Assembly: GCA_965248715.1 (NCBI GenBank) | Contig: CBDFKB010000008.1 | Location: 620,001 to 684,000 of the forward strand | Reading direction: 5' to 3' | DNA length: 64,000 nt | From: CBDFKB01 sp965248715 | GTDB lineage: Bacteria; Pseudomonadota; Alphaproteobacteria; Rhizobiales; Rhizobiaceae | The notes under the pieces: model-generated | What the model saw: only the letters and a program-made list of their open reading frames with translations | Told to the model about the DNA's origin: nothing | Database searches by the model: none | Shown: positions 44,294 to 51,778 of the stretch, in pieces | How positions within the stretch are numbered: position 1 is the stretch's first letter | Layout: each line of letters starts with the position of its first letter | Position numbers and translations under genes: made by a program

Positions 44294-44410
44294 CGATTTA
44301 TTTTGAAATAAATAATTATCCCGGTTGACCAAATGCCATGAATCATTGAGAGATTCCCCGTGTTAGTGATGTTTGGTTGTGTTGCGTTGATAATTTGCTT
44401 GGGGAGAGCA

Positions 44411-44782
44411 ATGAGCAACAGCAAACACCCGGATAACGAGAATTATTTGCTGGAACTTATCCGCACGATACAAAACGCACATTCAACAAACTATCGCTAT
44501 ACGTGTAAATACATTCGCCGTAGCGCCGACCGTCACGTTGCGACGTGTCGTGACGGGATCGCTAATCCGATGGCATTCCTGCGCCACGCCAGGGCGATAG
44601 CGGCGGTGCTTGAAGATTTAGCCTATGCGGATAACAATGAGCATCGCGAAATCGGCATCAAGCGCAATACCTTGTCTGGGTTGCGGGAGATCCAATATTT
44701 GCTGAGCGCGGCCAAACCTGGGGCAACCGCCGCCGTTGCACCAGTGCCGCAAAGCGCGGTTGATCTGGCGGAAACCGGCTGA
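44411..44782 (+). CDS. Hypothetical protein
   Basis: I do not recognise this 123-residue protein. I chose the ATG at 44411 because GGGGAG lies four to five bases upstream; a GTG at 44360 would add a hydrophobic N-terminal segment and is a weaker choice. It appears soluble and helical (NYLLELIRTIQNAH, AFLRHARAIAAVLEDLAYAD) with an alanine/valine-rich tail. It occupies the place between rluC and the ATP12 gene where related genomes often have a phosphatase gene, and a REP-type repeat follows. Confidence 0.5.
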   Translation: MSNSKHPDNENYLLELIRTIQNAHSTNYRYTCKYIRRSADRHVATCRDGIANPMAFLRHARAIAAVLEDLAYADNNEHREIGIKRNTLSGLREIQYLLSAAKPGATAAVAPVPQSAVDLAETG

Positions 44783-44900
44783 CCAACCGCGAATTCGAAA
44801 ACACAATGGAATTGTGGTGAAGGTCGGTGTATGAAGCGCGCGTGAGCCAACCGGGTTTAAATTAGTCGCCGGCGGTAAAATGGGTCAACGTTAAGTTTCC

Positions 44901-45004
44901 TAGAGCGTGTCACCCAAAAGTGGGTACCGGTTTTGGGAAAAATGACACGCATAAACAAAGAGACAGCGCGACGAAGCTATTCCAACGCTTCGTGACAAGC
45001 GCTA
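44901..45004. repeat. Hyphomicrobiales-type intergenic palindrome, copy 1
   Basis: The first half is a hairpin: GCGTGTCA with TGACACGC outside and CCCAAAA with TTTTGGG inside, around GTGGGTACCGG. A second conserved half (GATAGCGCGACGAAGC...GCGCTA, here with AGACAG at its start) follows. The same two-part unit occurs inverted at 49862-49965, again at 52466-52567, and as a tandem array at 46957-47479. Confidence 0.88.
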
Positions 45005-45037
45005 AGTATAACATCCTGGCTCTGGCCGCTTTCCGAT

Positions 45038-45820
45038 ATGACCAATGATCCGCCAAATAATAATCCTCCGGGTGCTGCCGCTGATCCGCGTGATCTGGTG
45101 CGCCGGGCTTTAACCGCCGATCGACCGAAACGTTTTTACAAGCACGCTTCGATTGCACCAGCCGCAGAGGCTTTTAATGTAATTCTCGATGGTCGGGTGT
45201 TGCAAACGCCGATGAAGCGGGCGTTGGCGCTGCCGAACCAGAATGCCGCCGCGCTGGTCGCCGAAGAATGGAACGGCCAGGGTTCGCATATCGATTTGGC
45301 AACCATGTATGCGAACCGCCTTGCCAATACTGCGCAAGAAGGTACCGCACGCGATCCCCAGGCGGTTTTCGAAGATATTGTCCGCTTTGCCGGCACTGAT
45401 CTCTTATGCTACCGCGTCGAGAGCCCGCCGCAATTGGTGGCGTTACAACGCCGTTATTGGGATCCGGTGCTCGATCGGGTCGAAGCGGAATTGCACACCA
45501 GGTTCGATTTGGTCGAGGGCGTGATGCACTGCCCACAGCCCAGTGAAGCGATACGTGGGTTTGCGGCCGCGCTTGGCAAGCACGATACGCCGGTCGCGCT
45601 CACCTGTTTGCATGCCATTGCGACCGTAACCAGCTCGGCATTGTTGTCTTTGTCCCTGGCCCGGGGGTGGCTTGACCCAGACAGGATTTGGGCGGCGGCC
45701 CATGTCGACGAAGACTGGAACATTTCGCAATGGGGCGCTGACCGTGAAGCCACACAACGCCGCGCCAAGCGACATTTGGAGTTTCAAGCCACCTGCGCGC
45801 TATTTTCCACTGTCAACTAA
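45038..45820 (+). CDS. ATP12-family F1-ATPase assembly chaperone
   Basis: This 260-residue protein belongs to the ATP12 family, which binds the F1 alpha subunit before hexamer assembly; the family is found in alphaproteobacteria and mitochondria. The N-terminal region has KRFYKHASIAPAAEAFNVIL and the conserved LALPNQNAAALVAEEWNGQG; the C-terminal helical domain has LQRRYWDPVLDRVEAELHTR and VDEDWNISQWGADREATQRR. It starts at an ATG just after a repeat, within the conserved rluC-ATP12 neighbourhood. Confidence 0.92.
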   Translation: MTNDPPNNNPPGAAADPRDLVRRALTADRPKRFYKHASIAPAAEAFNVILDGRVLQTPMKRALALPNQNAAALVAEEWNGQGSHIDLATMYANRLANTAQEGTARDPQAVFEDIVRFAGTDLLCYRVESPPQLVALQRRYWDPVLDRVEAELHTRFDLVEGVMHCPQPSEAIRGFAAALGKHDTPVALTCLHAIATVTSSALLSLSLARGWLDPDRIWAAAHVDEDWNISQWGADREATQRRAKRHLEFQATCALFSTVN

Positions 45821-45853
45821 GATTGAAGCCGGCGACGAAAGCTGGCACATATC

Positions 45854-46846
45854 GTGGCTGCAACGAAATCTGGCAAGGCGGTCGGGCGGTTGGGAATATC
45901 ATCACCATCGGCAATCGAACCTCCGGTACGCATCGTTCGGGCCATGCTTATCATGGCCTCGGCAATGGTGGTGGCGCCGATTATGGACGGTTTGGCGAAA
46001 ATCCTTTCGGTATTTTATGACCTGAGCCCGGCATCGATCAACACCGGGCGGTTTGTGGTCCAGATTTTCATTATGTTTTGGATTGTGCTGATCTTTTACG
46101 GCGCCCGTAGCCTGATTACCCGGCACCCGGTGATCAACATCCTGCGCGGATTTTTGATTGGCGCGGCCAGCTTGTTGTTCTTTGTGGCGATCAAATACAT
46201 GCCGATCGCCGACGCCATTTCGATCTTTTTCGTCGAGCCGTTTATCGTCATGCTGTTGTCAGCGGTATTTCTCGGTGAAGTAATTGGCTGGCGGCGCCAA
46301 ATGGCCGCAGTGGTCGCGTTCGCAGGCGCGCTGTTGGTCATTCAGCCCAGCTACCAGCTGTTTGGCCTGGTCTCGCTGTTGCCGTTGGGCACCGCGCTGT
46401 TGTTTTCCATCTATTTGATCCTCACCCGATATTTCGGTCAAGATGATGAACCCTTGACGATGCAATTATACTCCGGCGTTGGTGGTACGATTATCTGTTT
46501 GGTGATCATGACCTTCGGTACGATGGCCGGCATTGATGATTTTTCCCTCGAAATGCCCGACCAGTGGATCGAATGGTTGGTAATATTTGCAATCGGCGTG
46601 TTAGCCTCGATATCTCATCTTTTGATCGTGATCGCTTTCCGGATGGCGCCGGCAACCATATTAGCGCCATTCCAGTATATCGAAATCATTAGCGCCACCT
46701 TGTTTGGCCTATTGGTATTTGGCAATTTCCCCGATGCGCTGAAATGGACCGGGATTGTGATTATCGTCGGCAGCGGGTTGTATTTATTCATGCGCGAGCG
46801 GGGGTTGGAAAAGGGCCAGATCCGGATGGTGGAAAGGGTTCCTTAA
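45854..46846 (+). CDS. EamA/DMT-superfamily transporter
   Basis: This 330-residue inner-membrane protein has about ten hydrophobic helices in two homologous halves, as in drug/metabolite exporters of the EamA group. The first half has FVAIKYMPIADAISIFFVEP and a duplicated counterpart appears in VIAFRMAPATILAPFQYIEI. A GTG at 45854 gives the longest frame, 33 bases after the ATP12 stop; a start near 45944 is also possible. The substrate is unknown. It may be co-transcribed with the ATP12 gene. Confidence 0.88.
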   Translation: MAATKSGKAVGRLGISSPSAIEPPVRIVRAMLIMASAMVVAPIMDGLAKILSVFYDLSPASINTGRFVVQIFIMFWIVLIFYGARSLITRHPVINILRGFLIGAASLLFFVAIKYMPIADAISIFFVEPFIVMLLSAVFLGEVIGWRRQMAAVVAFAGALLVIQPSYQLFGLVSLLPLGTALLFSIYLILTRYFGQDDEPLTMQLYSGVGGTIICLVIMTFGTMAGIDDFSLEMPDQWIEWLVIFAIGVLASISHLLIVIAFRMAPATILAPFQYIEIISATLFGLLVFGNFPDALKWTGIVIIVGSGLYLFMRERGLEKGQIRMVERVP

Positions 46847-46956
46847 CCGCGTTTGTTGCCAAAGGATAAAACACGCTGTGCCAGTATTTCCCGGCGATCA
46901 GGATCATAACCAACGAATTCCACCGTAAATGGACCGTCGGTTCTCTTGATTATTGA

Positions 46957-47479
46957 ATAAAAATGATACGCATAAACAAAGTGATAGCGCGACGAAGCTA
47001 TTCCAACGCTTCGTGACAAGCGCTAAGCGTATTCCCGAAAAGTGTGTAGCGGTTTTCGGATAAGAATACGCGACAAAACAAAAAGATAGCGCGACGAAGC
47101 TATTCCAACGTTTCGTGACAAGCGCTAGAGCGTATTCCCGAAAAGTGTGTAGCGGTTTTCGGATAAGAATACGCGACAAAACAAACAGATGAGTACCTCT
47201 AAAAACCCTCGATTTTGTTGGGCTGGTGTGATTTTGAAGTTTCGAGTACCGGATAATATGTTGAAATATTTGAGGAACGCAAAAACGAAAAATTGCTCCC
47301 AGGACCCAAAAGAAGGGTTTGTAGAGGTGCTCAGATAGCGCGACGAAGCGAACCCAACGCTTGGTGACAAGCGCTAGGGCGTATTCCCGAAAAGTGTATA
47401 GCGGTTTTCGGATAAGAATACGCGACAAAACAAACAGATAGCGCGACGAAGCGTATCCAACGCTTCGTGACAAGCGCTA
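46957..47479. repeat. Tandem array of 103-bp palindromic units, interrupted by a 142-bp element
   Basis: The hairpin half (GCGTATTC/GAATACGC outside, CCGAAAA/TTTTCGG inside) begins at 47028, 47131 and 47380 (at CGTATTCCCG). The first two are 103 bases apart; the second gap is 249, which is 103 plus a 142-bp insertion plus 4 duplicated bases. The other half (AGCGCGACGAAGC..AGCGCTA) occurs before, between and after them. The array ends at 47479, where its final CTA is the stop codon of lipB on the minus strand. The array fills most of the 630 bases between the EamA gene and lipB. Confidence 0.9.
47191..47332. mobile_element. 142-bp inverted-repeat element, copy 2, with target duplication
   Basis: GAGTACCTCTAAAAACCC to GGGTTTGTAGAGGTGCTC, nearly identical to the copy at 38069-38210. 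It is flanked by AGAT at 47187-47190 and 47333-47336, while the uninterrupted units of the surrounding array have a single AGAT at the same point. This shows that the element inserted and duplicated 4 bp. Confidence 0.93.
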
Positions 47480-48280
47480 GTCAAAAACAAAATCGTCATG
47501 GTCAAGAGGGTCTATGTCCGGTTCCTTTGGGATCACCGTTGCGCCAAACAATGGTTCGAAGCAACAGCGGAGCGCGTCATCGACATCGGCAATTGTCAAA
47601 GTATGGCCCAGGTCGATCAGGCTGGTGACACCGTGGCCGGTCACGCCGCAAGGCACGATACCGGCAAAGTGCGACAGATCAGGCTCCACATTGATCGATA
47701 TGCCGTGCAGGCTGACCCAGCGCGAAAGGCGGATGCCAATGGCCGCGATCTTGTCTTCTCTGGCTTCGCCGTTACGAAGCGGTGCCAGGTCAGGGCGCCT
47801 TACCCATACGCCGACCCGGTCTTGGCGCCGTTCGCCGCGCACATTGAATTGGCCAAGCGCGTCGATGATCCAGTGCTCCAAGGTGGCGACAAATGCCCGC
47901 ACATCCGGTTTGCGCCGCTTTAGATCGAGCATCACATAGGCGATGCGCTGGCCAGGCCCATGATAGGTATAGCGCCCGCCGCGGCCCGTCTTAAATACCG
48001 GAAACCGGCTCGGTTCGATTAATTCGGCCGGGTCGGCGCTGGTGCCGGCGGTATAAAGCGGCGGATGCTCCAGCAACCACACCAACTCATCGGCTTCACC
48101 GGCAGCAATTGCGGTCGCCTGGCGGGTCATCTGTTCAAGCGCTTTTTCATAGCCGACCGGGCCGTTGGCAACGCGCCACTTAACCGGCGCCGCTGCCGCA
48201 TCGGGCAACATGGTGACGCCTTGCCCACGCGGTGGCGCCACAGTTTTGAGGGTGGTCAGCGTCGCACTAACGGTTCCCAT
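47477..48280 (-). CDS. lipB: Octanoyltransferase LipB
   Basis: LipB (267 residues) moves octanoyl from acyl carrier protein to lipoyl domains, the first step of lipoate synthesis. It contains GRGGRYTYHGPGQRIAYVML, the conserved lysine K177 in KIAAIGIRL, and C211 in GIVPCGV, the acyl-thioester cysteine. The ATG at 48280 follows AAGGGAGTTCTTGA; an ATG at codon 24 is an alternative. The N terminus is longer than in enterics and the C terminus ends IDPLDHDDFVFD. Its TAG stop is supplied by the edge of the repeat array. Confidence 0.95.
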   Translation of the reverse strand: MGTVSATLTTLKTVAPPRGQGVTMLPDAAAAPVKWRVANGPVGYEKALEQMTRQATAIAAGEADELVWLLEHPPLYTAGTSADPAELIEPSRFPVFKTGRGGRYTYHGPGQRIAYVMLDLKRRKPDVRAFVATLEHWIIDALGQFNVRGERRQDRVGVWVRRPDLAPLRNGEAREDKIAAIGIRLSRWVSLHGISINVEPDLSHFAGIVPCGVTGHGVTSLIDLGHTLTIADVDDALRCCFEPLFGATVIPKEPDIDPLDHDDFVFD

Positions 48281-48502
48281 TCAAGAACTCCCTTGCGCCC
48301 TTTGGACCGGTTGGCCGCAGGGTTTTGCCCGCACCTTGGAAAAGGCGATGACAACCGCCATCTTGTTGTCGCGGATCTGCCAGCAACATCAACCGGGTCA
48401 GCGCGTTGGCTGTTCAACTGATGCTGTTCTTGCCTGTGCCGCGGCCAAATACCAAGGGAATTTACTATTGACTTTATTGACCGCCGCGATTTTGTTCGCT
48501 GA
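48281..48502. other. Short interval upstream of lipB
   Basis: No gene is supported. It would contain the lipB promoter on the minus strand, but no clear -35/-10 pair stands out. It ends at the CTAG that opens the bipartite repeat copy 2. Confidence 0.4.
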
Positions 48503-48550
48503 CTAGTGGAATGAATTTGACATTTGGTGCCCATTTGCGGCTTCGTCGTT

Positions 48551-48606
48551 TGTCAAATGTCAAATGTCAAATGTCAAATGTCAAATGTCAAATGTCAAAT
48601 GTCAAA
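48551..48606. repeat. Eight tandem copies of TGTCAAA
   Basis: The 7-base unit TGTCAAA is repeated exactly eight times inside module B of the palindromic element. The same place in the other two copies has a single TTTGACATTTG-type stem. It looks like slippage expansion of one stem arm. Confidence 0.95.
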
Positions 48607-48653
48607 TTTAAAAATTCCACTAGATTTAGTATCTTGCTAGGGTCTGTGGACAT

Positions 48654-49076
48654 TCACCTTGATGCGATAAGCGCCGCGACAAGGTTCCAGTTGGCAGCGT
48701 AGCTGTTATCGGTTTTATCGTAACGCGTTGCGATGCCACGAAATTCCTTGATCTTGGCGAAGTAGTTTTCAACCAAATGCCGCCAACAATAGGCCTCTTC
48801 ATCGTATTCTCGCTGCACAATCCGATTTGATTTGGGCGGGATAACGGCGGTTGCGCCCCGGTCTTCCAGCTCCTCCAGAAGCCAGTTTGCGTCAAACGCT
48901 TTATCCGCCAGCAAAGCGGCGAATGACACGCCCTTGATCAGCGGTGCCACGCCCCTCATGTCATGCGCCTGTCCCGGTAGCAGCATGAAACGCACAAGAT
49001 TACCAAGCGCGTCCACCAGCGCCACGATCTTGGTGGTCAACCCACCGCGCGAGCGCCCGATGGCCTGATTTTGAGT
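48654..49076 (-). CDS. IS427-type transposase, downstream frame (orfB)
   Basis: This frame encodes the C-terminal catalytic part of the DDE transposase. It begins in the -1 frame relative to orfA near the A4G5 run (about 49075) and its first ATG is at 49040 (MTTKIVALVDALGNLVRF). The second catalytic aspartate is in LLADKAFDANWLLEELEDRG and the glutamate in RHLVENYFAKIKEFRGIATR. It is 128 residues from the ATG and ends inside the terminal region of the element. It is expected to be made only as a fusion with orfA. Confidence 0.85.
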   Translation of the reverse strand, partial: TQNQAIGRSRGGLTTKIVALVDALGNLVRFMLLPGQAHDMRGVAPLIKGVSFAALLADKAFDANWLLEELEDRGATAVIPPKSNRIVQREYDEEAYCWRHLVENYFAKIKEFRGIATRYDKTDNSYAANWNLVAALIASR

Positions 49077-49411
49077 CCCCCTTTTGCGCCGGTTGCCTTT
49101 TGGTGAACCGAAACAATGGTGCCATCAATCATGGCGTATTCGAGGTCTGGGTCATTGCTCATGGCTTTGAAAAGACTCTCGAAAACACCCTGCTCGGCCC
49201 ATCGTCGGAACCGGCGAAACTGGCTGTTCCAGTTGCCAAATTTCGTCGGCAGATCGCGCCAGGGAGACCCCGTGCGCACCCGCCAGAACACCGCTTCCAA
49301 AAACAACCGGTTGTCGCCGCCTGTCCGGCCACTGTCTGTTGCCTTGCCGGGGAGCAAAGGCGCAAGGCGTTCCCAGACCCGGTCATTCAAAACAAATCGC
49401 TTTTCGTCCAT
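49037..49411 (-). CDS. IS427-type transposase, upstream frame (orfA)
   Basis: This 124-residue frame holds the N-terminal part of the transposase: VFWRVRTGSPWRDLPTKFGN (the DUF4096-like helical region) and the first catalytic aspartate in YAMIDGTIVSVHQKATGAKG. The sequence GCAAAAGGGGGACTCAA (minus strand) provides an A4G5 slippery run; a -1 slip there moves translation into orfB in the frame GGG ACT CAA. Without slipping, the product ends KIRPSGARAVG. Confidence 0.85.
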   Translation of the reverse strand: MDEKRFVLNDRVWERLAPLLPGKATDSGRTGGDNRLFLEAVFWRVRTGSPWRDLPTKFGNWNSQFRRFRRWAEQGVFESLFKAMSNDPDLEYAMIDGTIVSVHQKATGAKGGLKIRPSGARAVG

Positions 49412-49555
49412 TACAAACTCCCTTTTGGAAGCTTGAATCAGAAATCAACGCTTTTGGGAATCCTGAATGTCCACAGACCCTAGAGCTCTTTTGATTCCAA
49501 CATTTGCAAATCACAGTATTGCAACGGGACGCAAATGTTGCAATCGAACCCCTAG

Positions 49556-50145
49556 GCGAAGACCGCGCCGTGGTGCGAACCCACCACAAACGGGCTCCAA
49601 CAATTTCAACGAACAAAATCGCGCGGCCAAATAGCGCCGATTTTTCAACCCGATGCAACATCTCGCGGTGGTGCGAACCGGCCGACTAAAGGCGCTTTTC
49701 CGCCCGATTCCCTGGCATCGAAAAGCGCCCTGTGCTTGGGTTTTAAACCGGTGATTATCGCAAAACCACGGTGCTGGTTTTTGCCCATACGTTTCCAACG
49801 TCGTTGCGAAACTTGCCCGATACCCTGGCCCAATACCCTGGCATCGCGCTGCGTTTTGCACCTAGCGCTTGTCACGAAGCGTTGGGATAGCTTCGTCGCG
49901 CTATCTCTTTGTTTATGCGTGTCATTTTTCCCAAAACCGGTACCCACTTTTGGGTGACGCGCTCTCGCCGGATCAACCGGTTTGCATCCATCAAATGAGC
50001 CAATATTAAGTTCCCTTGGCATAAGTCCATTCGGCCGATTAATCTTGGAAAGCCCAAGACGGTAACAAATAGCCATAGCAAAGCCTTGCCGTAGGCGCAC
50101 CGGTTTGATACATGCGCCGGGCTGGATTTGCCAGCCCCGATCCCT
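49556..50145. other. Gene-free interval between IS-bearing repeat and tRNA-Leu
   Basis: No gene is supported. A 10-bp perfect inverted repeat GGCGCTTTTC/GAAAAGCGCC lies at 49691-49700 and 49720-49729, and GTGGTGCGAACC occurs twice nearby, suggesting more decayed repeats. A Hyphomicrobiales-type palindrome is at 49862-49965. The last 107 bases (50039-50145) also carry the read-through tail of the recombinase frame on the minus strand. Confidence 0.6.
49862..49965. repeat. Hyphomicrobiales-type intergenic palindrome, inverted copy
   Basis: It is the inverse of 44901-45004 with few changes (AGCGCTTGTCACGAAGCG .. CCCACTTTTGGGTGACGCGC). It lies about 180 bases upstream of the tRNA-Leu gene. Confidence 0.88.
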
Positions 50146-51778
50146 GCGGCCGTGGCGGAATTGGTAGACGCGCAGCGTTGAGGTCGCTGTGGGGTAACTC
50201 CCGTGGAAGTTCGAGTCTTCTCGGCCGCACCAAATCGGACTTTCCGGCACGAACACTCTCTAACACCTTGAAAGGTAAGGAGGTTTTTGGTGTTCGATAA
50301 CCCTCATTTCGGCAGTAGGCTATGGGCTCAGAAAAGGCCAGTCTGAGCACCAGTCTTTTCATGTGATAGTGGCCGCAAGCCCATAGATTCCAGGGGTTTG
50401 CGAGGAATTGCAGGGAGTGTTCGATAATTTCTTCAAACCGGTTACTGGGAACCACGCTATTTTGCAGTTTGTCGGCGATGATGCGGTTTTGATGCTCCAA
50501 GGTTTCAATCTTGCCTTCATAGGCAGCGATAACCGTTGCATTGGAGGCCGATAGAATGCGTTCCAACAGTTCTTCAATCCGTTTTTCGTTTGCCCTGGCT
50601 TCCTGGCTGAGCGTCGTAATACGTGCCTCAGCTTGTGCGGTGCGCTGGTTCCATGCTTGTTTGAACATGGTCCTTGCCAATTCAATCAAGTCTCTGGCTG
50701 GTTGCAAAGAACGCACTATATCGGCAAACTCGCCCTCGATTACCTCGCGGCGGATTGACTTGCGATAGCTGTCGCAGCCCCTGGTGTCGCACAGATAGTA
50801 TGGATACTGTTTTCGTTTGCCCTTCGACCAGCAAGAGGTAAGCGGATTTTGGCAATCATTGCACAAGACAAATCCACGCATTGGAAAGTCTTCATTGAGA
50901 TTTTTCCGGGCCGGCGCCTTTGCCATGCCCTTGCGGCGTTCCTGTACCTTTTCATAGGTTTCTAACGACACCAAAGGCTCATGGCGCGCTTTCAGCCAAT
51001 GAATACCCCATCGCTTGTGGGTAAGATAACCGGCATAGATTGGCTGCGTCAGCAATTCGGCAACCCGCTGTTGGAGAACTTCGCCGCTTTTGTTTTTCGG
51101 GAATTCCGGCTCTGATTGCAAATACCGCCTGACCTCGGCCTGACTTTCCAACCGGCCACAAGCGTACCCCTCAAATGCCTCTGTCACGATTGACGCCAAA
51201 GGCTCGTCGGTCACGAGTTCCTTGCCGCCGCCATTTGCATCGGTGTACTTATACCCCTTGGGCGCGCGAAACACCCAAAAGCCTTGTTCAACACGCGCCT
51301 TCATCTTTTGAAGCACCTGCCGTCCATTTTGTTCACGCTCCAGTTCGCCTTGAGCTGCGATGATGGTTTCGATGAATTTACCTTCCGGCGTATCTTCGAT
51401 TTTGAAGTTAAGACAATCAACCAAGGCGCCACGCTGTTTTAGTAACCGGCGCAGTTTGCGGTAAAACTCCACATCACGGGCAAAACGCTTGAGATCATCG
51501 AAGATCACCACATATGTTTTTTTGGGGGTTTTCTCAGTCTGGGCCTCAAGATAAGCGAGAAGCGCCACCATGCCTGGCCGCTTCATGAAATCGCCTTCCC
51601 CGGTGATGGTATCAGGGAATATCGCTTCGACGTCACAACCAAGTTGCAGCGCTCTTTCGCGGCAGCGGTGTTCCTGACTATCAAGACCCGAGCCCTCGTC
51701 TTCCTGTTTCTTGCTGGATACACGACAGTAAATCAGCGCCGCATCCGGTTTTGAAAATGTTTCCTTATCTTGTTTCAT
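50039..51778 (-). CDS. Large serine recombinase (integrase) ending through the tRNA-Leu gene
   Basis: This serine recombinase is the probable integrase of the element. The resolvase domain has YCRVSSKKQEDEGSGLDSQE with S21 as nucleophile candidate, and FDDLKRFARDVEFY. A recombinase domain (RAPKGYKYTD...LTQPIYAGYLTHKRWG) and a zinc ribbon (CNDCQNPL...YYLCDTRGC) follow, then a coiled coil (about 390-450). The frame is 579 codons, but the last 64 (50232-50039) read antisense through tRNA-Leu and chromosomal DNA, so the tail after FKVLESVRAGKSD was acquired on integration. The ATGA at 51775 overlaps the upstream small gene. Confidence 0.88.
   Translation of the reverse strand: MKQDKETFSKPDAALIYCRVSSKKQEDEGSGLDSQEHRCRERALQLGCDVEAIFPDTITGEGDFMKRPGMVALLAYLEAQTEKTPKKTYVVIFDDLKRFARDVEFYRKLRRLLKQRGALVDCLNFKIEDTPEGKFIETIIAAQGELEREQNGRQVLQKMKARVEQGFWVFRAPKGYKYTDANGGGKELVTDEPLASIVTEAFEGYACGRLESQAEVRRYLQSEPEFPKNKSGEVLQQRVAELLTQPIYAGYLTHKRWGIHWLKARHEPLVSLETYEKVQERRKGMAKAPARKNLNEDFPMRGFVLCNDCQNPLTSCWSKGKRKQYPYYLCDTRGCDSYRKSIRREVIEGEFADIVRSLQPARDLIELARTMFKQAWNQRTAQAEARITTLSQEARANEKRIEELLERILSASNATVIAAYEGKIETLEHQNRIIADKLQNSVVPSNRFEEIIEHSLQFLANPWNLWACGHYHMKRLVLRLAFSEPIAYCRNEGYRTPKTSLPFKVLESVRAGKSDLVRPRRLELPRELPHSDLNAARLPIPPRPQGSGLANPARRMYQTGAPTARLCYGYLLPSWAFQD
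50146..50232 (+). tRNA. tRNA-Leu (anticodon GAG), integration target
   Basis: GCGGCCG (50146-50152) pairs with CGGCCGC (50222-50228), followed by A and an encoded CCA. The D arm has GGCGGAATTGGTAGACGC, the anticodon stem-loop CAGCGTTGAGGTCGCTG gives anticodon GAG, there is a long variable arm (TGGGGTAACTCCCG), and the T loop is GTTCGAGTC. The length of 87 with CCA fits a leucine tRNA. The serine recombinase reads toward it from 51778, so its 3' end is probably the left attachment site. Confidence 0.95.

Larger units (their letters stand above)
48641..49479 (-). mobile_element. Insertion sequence of the IS5 family, IS427-like
   Basis: The 839-bp element has ends GGTCTGTGGACATTCA (48641-48656) and TGAATGTCCACAGACC (49464-49479), exact inverse of each other, and is flanked by the 4-bp duplication CTAG (48637-48640, 49480-49483), the type of target used by IS427-group elements. 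The transposase is split into two frames joined by a -1 shift, also typical. It appears complete and could be active. Confidence 0.93.
48503..49555. repeat. Bipartite palindromic element copy 2, inverted and split by an IS
   Basis: Inverted module B lies at 48503-48623 (CTAGTGGAATGAATTTGACATT to AATTCCACTAG) and is lengthened by a heptamer repeat. The linker ATTTAGTATCTTG follows, then CTAG, the insertion sequence at 48641-49479, CTAG again, and inverted module A to 49555 (ending CCCCTAG). Removing the IS and one CTAG restores the B-linker-A order found inverted in the other two copies. Confidence 0.85.

Noticed and set aside
46904..47473. 189-codon minus-strand frame with repeated LALVTKRW..SFVALSL motifs
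   Set aside because: It is translated intergenic repeat DNA; the same peptide appears at every repeat copy (for example 44910-45158, 49736-49957, 52476-52694).
47498..47939. Two + strand frames opposite lipB
   Set aside because: They are shadows of LipB, which has complete catalytic motifs on the minus strand.
48551..48606. CRISPR-like or iteron array
   Set aside because: Seven-base perfect units inside a palindrome arm are slippage repeats, without spacers.
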